Below, in pieces: positions 21,841 through 23,336 of a stretch of 23,336 nucleotides of DNA (the stretch's first letter is position 1; each line of letters begins with the position of its first letter). The notes beneath the pieces were generated by a model. That model was not told the origin of the DNA, ran no database searches, and saw nothing but the letters and a program-made list of their open reading frames with translations. The DNA comes from Candidatus Altarchaeum sp. (GTDB lineage Archaea > Altiarchaeota > Altiarchaeia > Altiarchaeales > Altiarchaeaceae): assembly GCA_018260755.1 (NCBI GenBank), contig JAGTWP010000001.1, forward strand, positions 19,376-42,711, written 5' to 3'. The position numbers and the translations under genes are program-made.

Positions 21841-23310
21841 TCACTTGATTCTTTTAACTATTCCGAAAATTAATGCAAGAACAGGTAAAATTTCTAACCT
21901 TCCTGCATACATTAAAAAAATAAGCGTTCCCTTTCCAACTGGGCTCATATCAAACCACGCAGTTCCGCTTAATGTATTTACTCCGTTATCACTTATTGCC
22001 GTTGCACACACAAACAATGCATCCATAGTTGGATATCCCAAATAAAGAAATATTATAACTCCAAAACCATAAATTATAAAAAACAGAAAAGCAAGAAATG
22101 TTATGTAAGAAATTTCTTCCTCTGTCAGCAAAATTCCTCCTAATTTTACTTTAACAACCGCACTTTCAGGAAGCAGTGCTTTTTTTATTCTCATCCACGC
22201 ATTCTCAGTAAGAATTAAAATTTTAAGGACTTTTAATCCGCCTGCCGTTGATATACTGCATCCTCCGATTATCATCAATATAATAAGAATAAATTTACTC
22301 GCGTTGTCAAAATTTCCAATATCAGTATTGGAAAATCCCGTAGTTGTTACTGCTGAAACGACATTGAATGTTGATTGTTTTATGGCATCCTCTGTTGCAT
22401 AGTGTTGCAAAAATAATAAATTTGCACAAATAACTATACTTCCTATAACTATTAGCAGGATAAAAATTTTTAACTCTAAATTTCTCAAAACAACGGAAAA
22501 TTTCCTATCTAAAAGATTGAAATGGATATAGAAAGATATTGCTCCGATTATCATAAAGAGCATTAAGATAATTTGCACAGGGATATTATTGTAATAAAAA
22601 CCAATACTTGCATCATGTGTTGAAAATCCCTGCGTTCCGATTGCTGTCATAATATGAGTAGCGGAGTCAAGAAAATTTACACCCAATAACAGCAAAGCAA
22701 TAACTCCGATTATTGTCCATAAAATATAAATTTTCCATATTTCTTGGACTGTTCCCTTCATCGTTGATTTTATTCTTCCTGTTCTTGCTTCTGCTGAATA
22801 TAATTTTGCTACTGCTGGAGATGGACTTAATATTAAAAGAAAAAGCATAATAATCCCGACACCTCCAATCCATGCAAGTCCGCTTCTGAAAAACAGAAAT
22901 GTTGAAGAATGCGTATCTAAATTTTGAATCATAGTTAATCCGGCTCCTGTAAAAGCAGACATCGCTTCAAAATATGCATCAACAAATTTTGCTAACGGAT
23001 CAACAGAAGTTGAAGCAATATAGAAAGGAATTGAACAAAATAAAGGAATGAGCAGCCATGCTATTGCGGAAAGTACAAGTGCTTGTCTTGTTTCCATCCT
23101 TTCACTCTTATCAACGTTAACTCTTGAAAGAAATGACGCAAGTACTACCATCAGTCCGCCCGGCAAAATATATGAAATGTTTTCATAATGTTTGTAATCC
23201 GAAATAAGGGAAAAGAATCCCAAAATAAATACACTCATTCCTATAATTTGCAATGCATCCCCTAAAAATTTCAATACTATTTTGAAGTCATGCTTGTCAA
23301 TGTATCGCAT
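21841..23310 (-). CDS. trkH: Trk-type potassium uptake protein, TrkH family
   Basis: A 489-residue integral membrane protein of the TrkH/KtrB superfamily, which lets potassium into the cell. All four pore-loop filters are visible: TGAG at 121-124, GTQG at 225-228, TTTG at 322-325 and SDNG at 440-443, each followed by predicted membrane helices. The GGCSISTAGGLKVLK segment at 349-363 (intramembrane loop region) and the C-terminal MYAGRLEILPVLAL at 467-480 are typical. Length is normal. The regulatory nucleotide-binding subunit TrkA is not in the window but could lie just upstream, beyond the right edge. The ATG at 23308-23310 has no Shine-Dalgarno. Confidence 0.96.
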   Translation of the reverse strand: MRYIDKHDFKIVLKFLGDALQIIGMSVFILGFFSLISDYKHYENISYILPGGLMVVLASFLSRVNVDKSERMETRQALVLSAIAWLLIPLFCSIPFYIASTSVDPLAKFVDAYFEAMSAFTGAGLTMIQNLDTHSSTFLFFRSGLAWIGGVGIIMLFLLILSPSPAVAKLYSAEARTGRIKSTMKGTVQEIWKIYILWTIIGVIALLLLGVNFLDSATHIMTAIGTQGFSTHDASIGFYYNNIPVQIILMLFMIIGAISFYIHFNLLDRKFSVVLRNLELKIFILLIVIGSIVICANLLFLQHYATEDAIKQSTFNVVSAVTTTGFSNTDIGNFDNASKFILIILMIIGGCSISTAGGLKVLKILILTENAWMRIKKALLPESAVVKVKLGGILLTEEEISYITFLAFLFFIIYGFGVIIFLYLGYPTMDALFVCATAISDNGVNTLSGTAWFDMSPVGKGTLIFLMYAGRLEILPVLALIFGIVKRIK

Positions 23311-23336
23311 TTGGATAAAATTTAATAAAAATTTGA

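Noticed and set aside
1-23336. tRNA, rRNA and C/D-box RNA genes
   Set aside because: I looked for the T-loop GGTTCRA signature, G+C-rich islands and paired C/D boxes and saw none convincing; a covariance-model scan would be needed to be certain.

Overview
The window is a 23.3-kb piece of an AT-rich archaeal genome (G+C by eye about 30%). Archaeal identity rests on archaeal-type ribosomal proteins (L10e/uL16, P0-type L10, L1), a cupin-type glucose-6-phosphate isomerase, a transketolase split into subunits, and tetrahydromethanopterin (H4MPT) genes: MptE, a dihydropteroate-synthase-like protein and formyltransferase Ftr. No methyl-coenzyme M reductase gene is present here, so the host could be a methanogen or a non-methanogenic archaeon with an archaeal Wood-Ljungdahl pathway. 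An Altiarchaeota-like host fits the base composition and gene mix, but that is a guess. Almost no gene has a Shine-Dalgarno motif; most starts sit in an A/T-rich context ending in TTTAAAATG or similar.

Layout. (1) 1-170: the 3' end of a cobS-like cobalamin synthase gene, with its C-terminal segment tandemly duplicated out of frame. (2) 150-3227, minus strand: a tightly packed operon leuD - mtnA - class II aldolase - histone-deacetylase-family hydrolase. MtnA plus the aldolase look like a salvage route for methylthioadenosine or 5'-deoxyadenosine. (3) 3313-4074, plus: mptE. (4) 4075-4437: noncoding, with a 23-bp tandem repeat and a small inverted-repeat element. (5) 4438-6906, minus: transketolase C-terminal subunit, ribulose-phosphate 3-epimerase and glucose-6-phosphate isomerase, a sugar-phosphate cluster. 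(6) 7008-8609, minus: dihydropteroate-synthase-like protein. (7) 8610-9273: noncoding, holding a MITE-like element filled with tandem hairpins. (8) 9274-11329, plus: L10e, a frameshifted vapC toxin relic, and an iron-dependent alcohol dehydrogenase. (9) 11435-12370, minus: ftr. (10) 12371-12863: noncoding, rich in repeats and palindromes. (11) 12864-16413, plus: glyA, a Get3/ArsA-type ATPase, and purD. (12) 16645-19781, minus: rpl1, a short rpl10, and gatB. (13) 19944-21617, plus: a glycosylation-site-rich lipoprotein with a novel-looking cysteine-rich domain, then two tiny membrane proteins. (14) 21841-23310, minus: a TrkH-type potassium transporter.

The enzymes form connected themes: H4MPT synthesis and one-carbon transfer (MptE, DHPS-like, Ftr, SHMT), pentose and hexose phosphate interconversion, purine synthesis (PurD), and translation (L1, L10, L10e, GatB).

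The most unusual signals are a dispersed family of short hairpin modules, one copy of which appears to have inserted in frame into gatB; the loss of the L10 C-terminal tail beside another copy; and the cysteine-rich surface lipoprotein with its two small companions.
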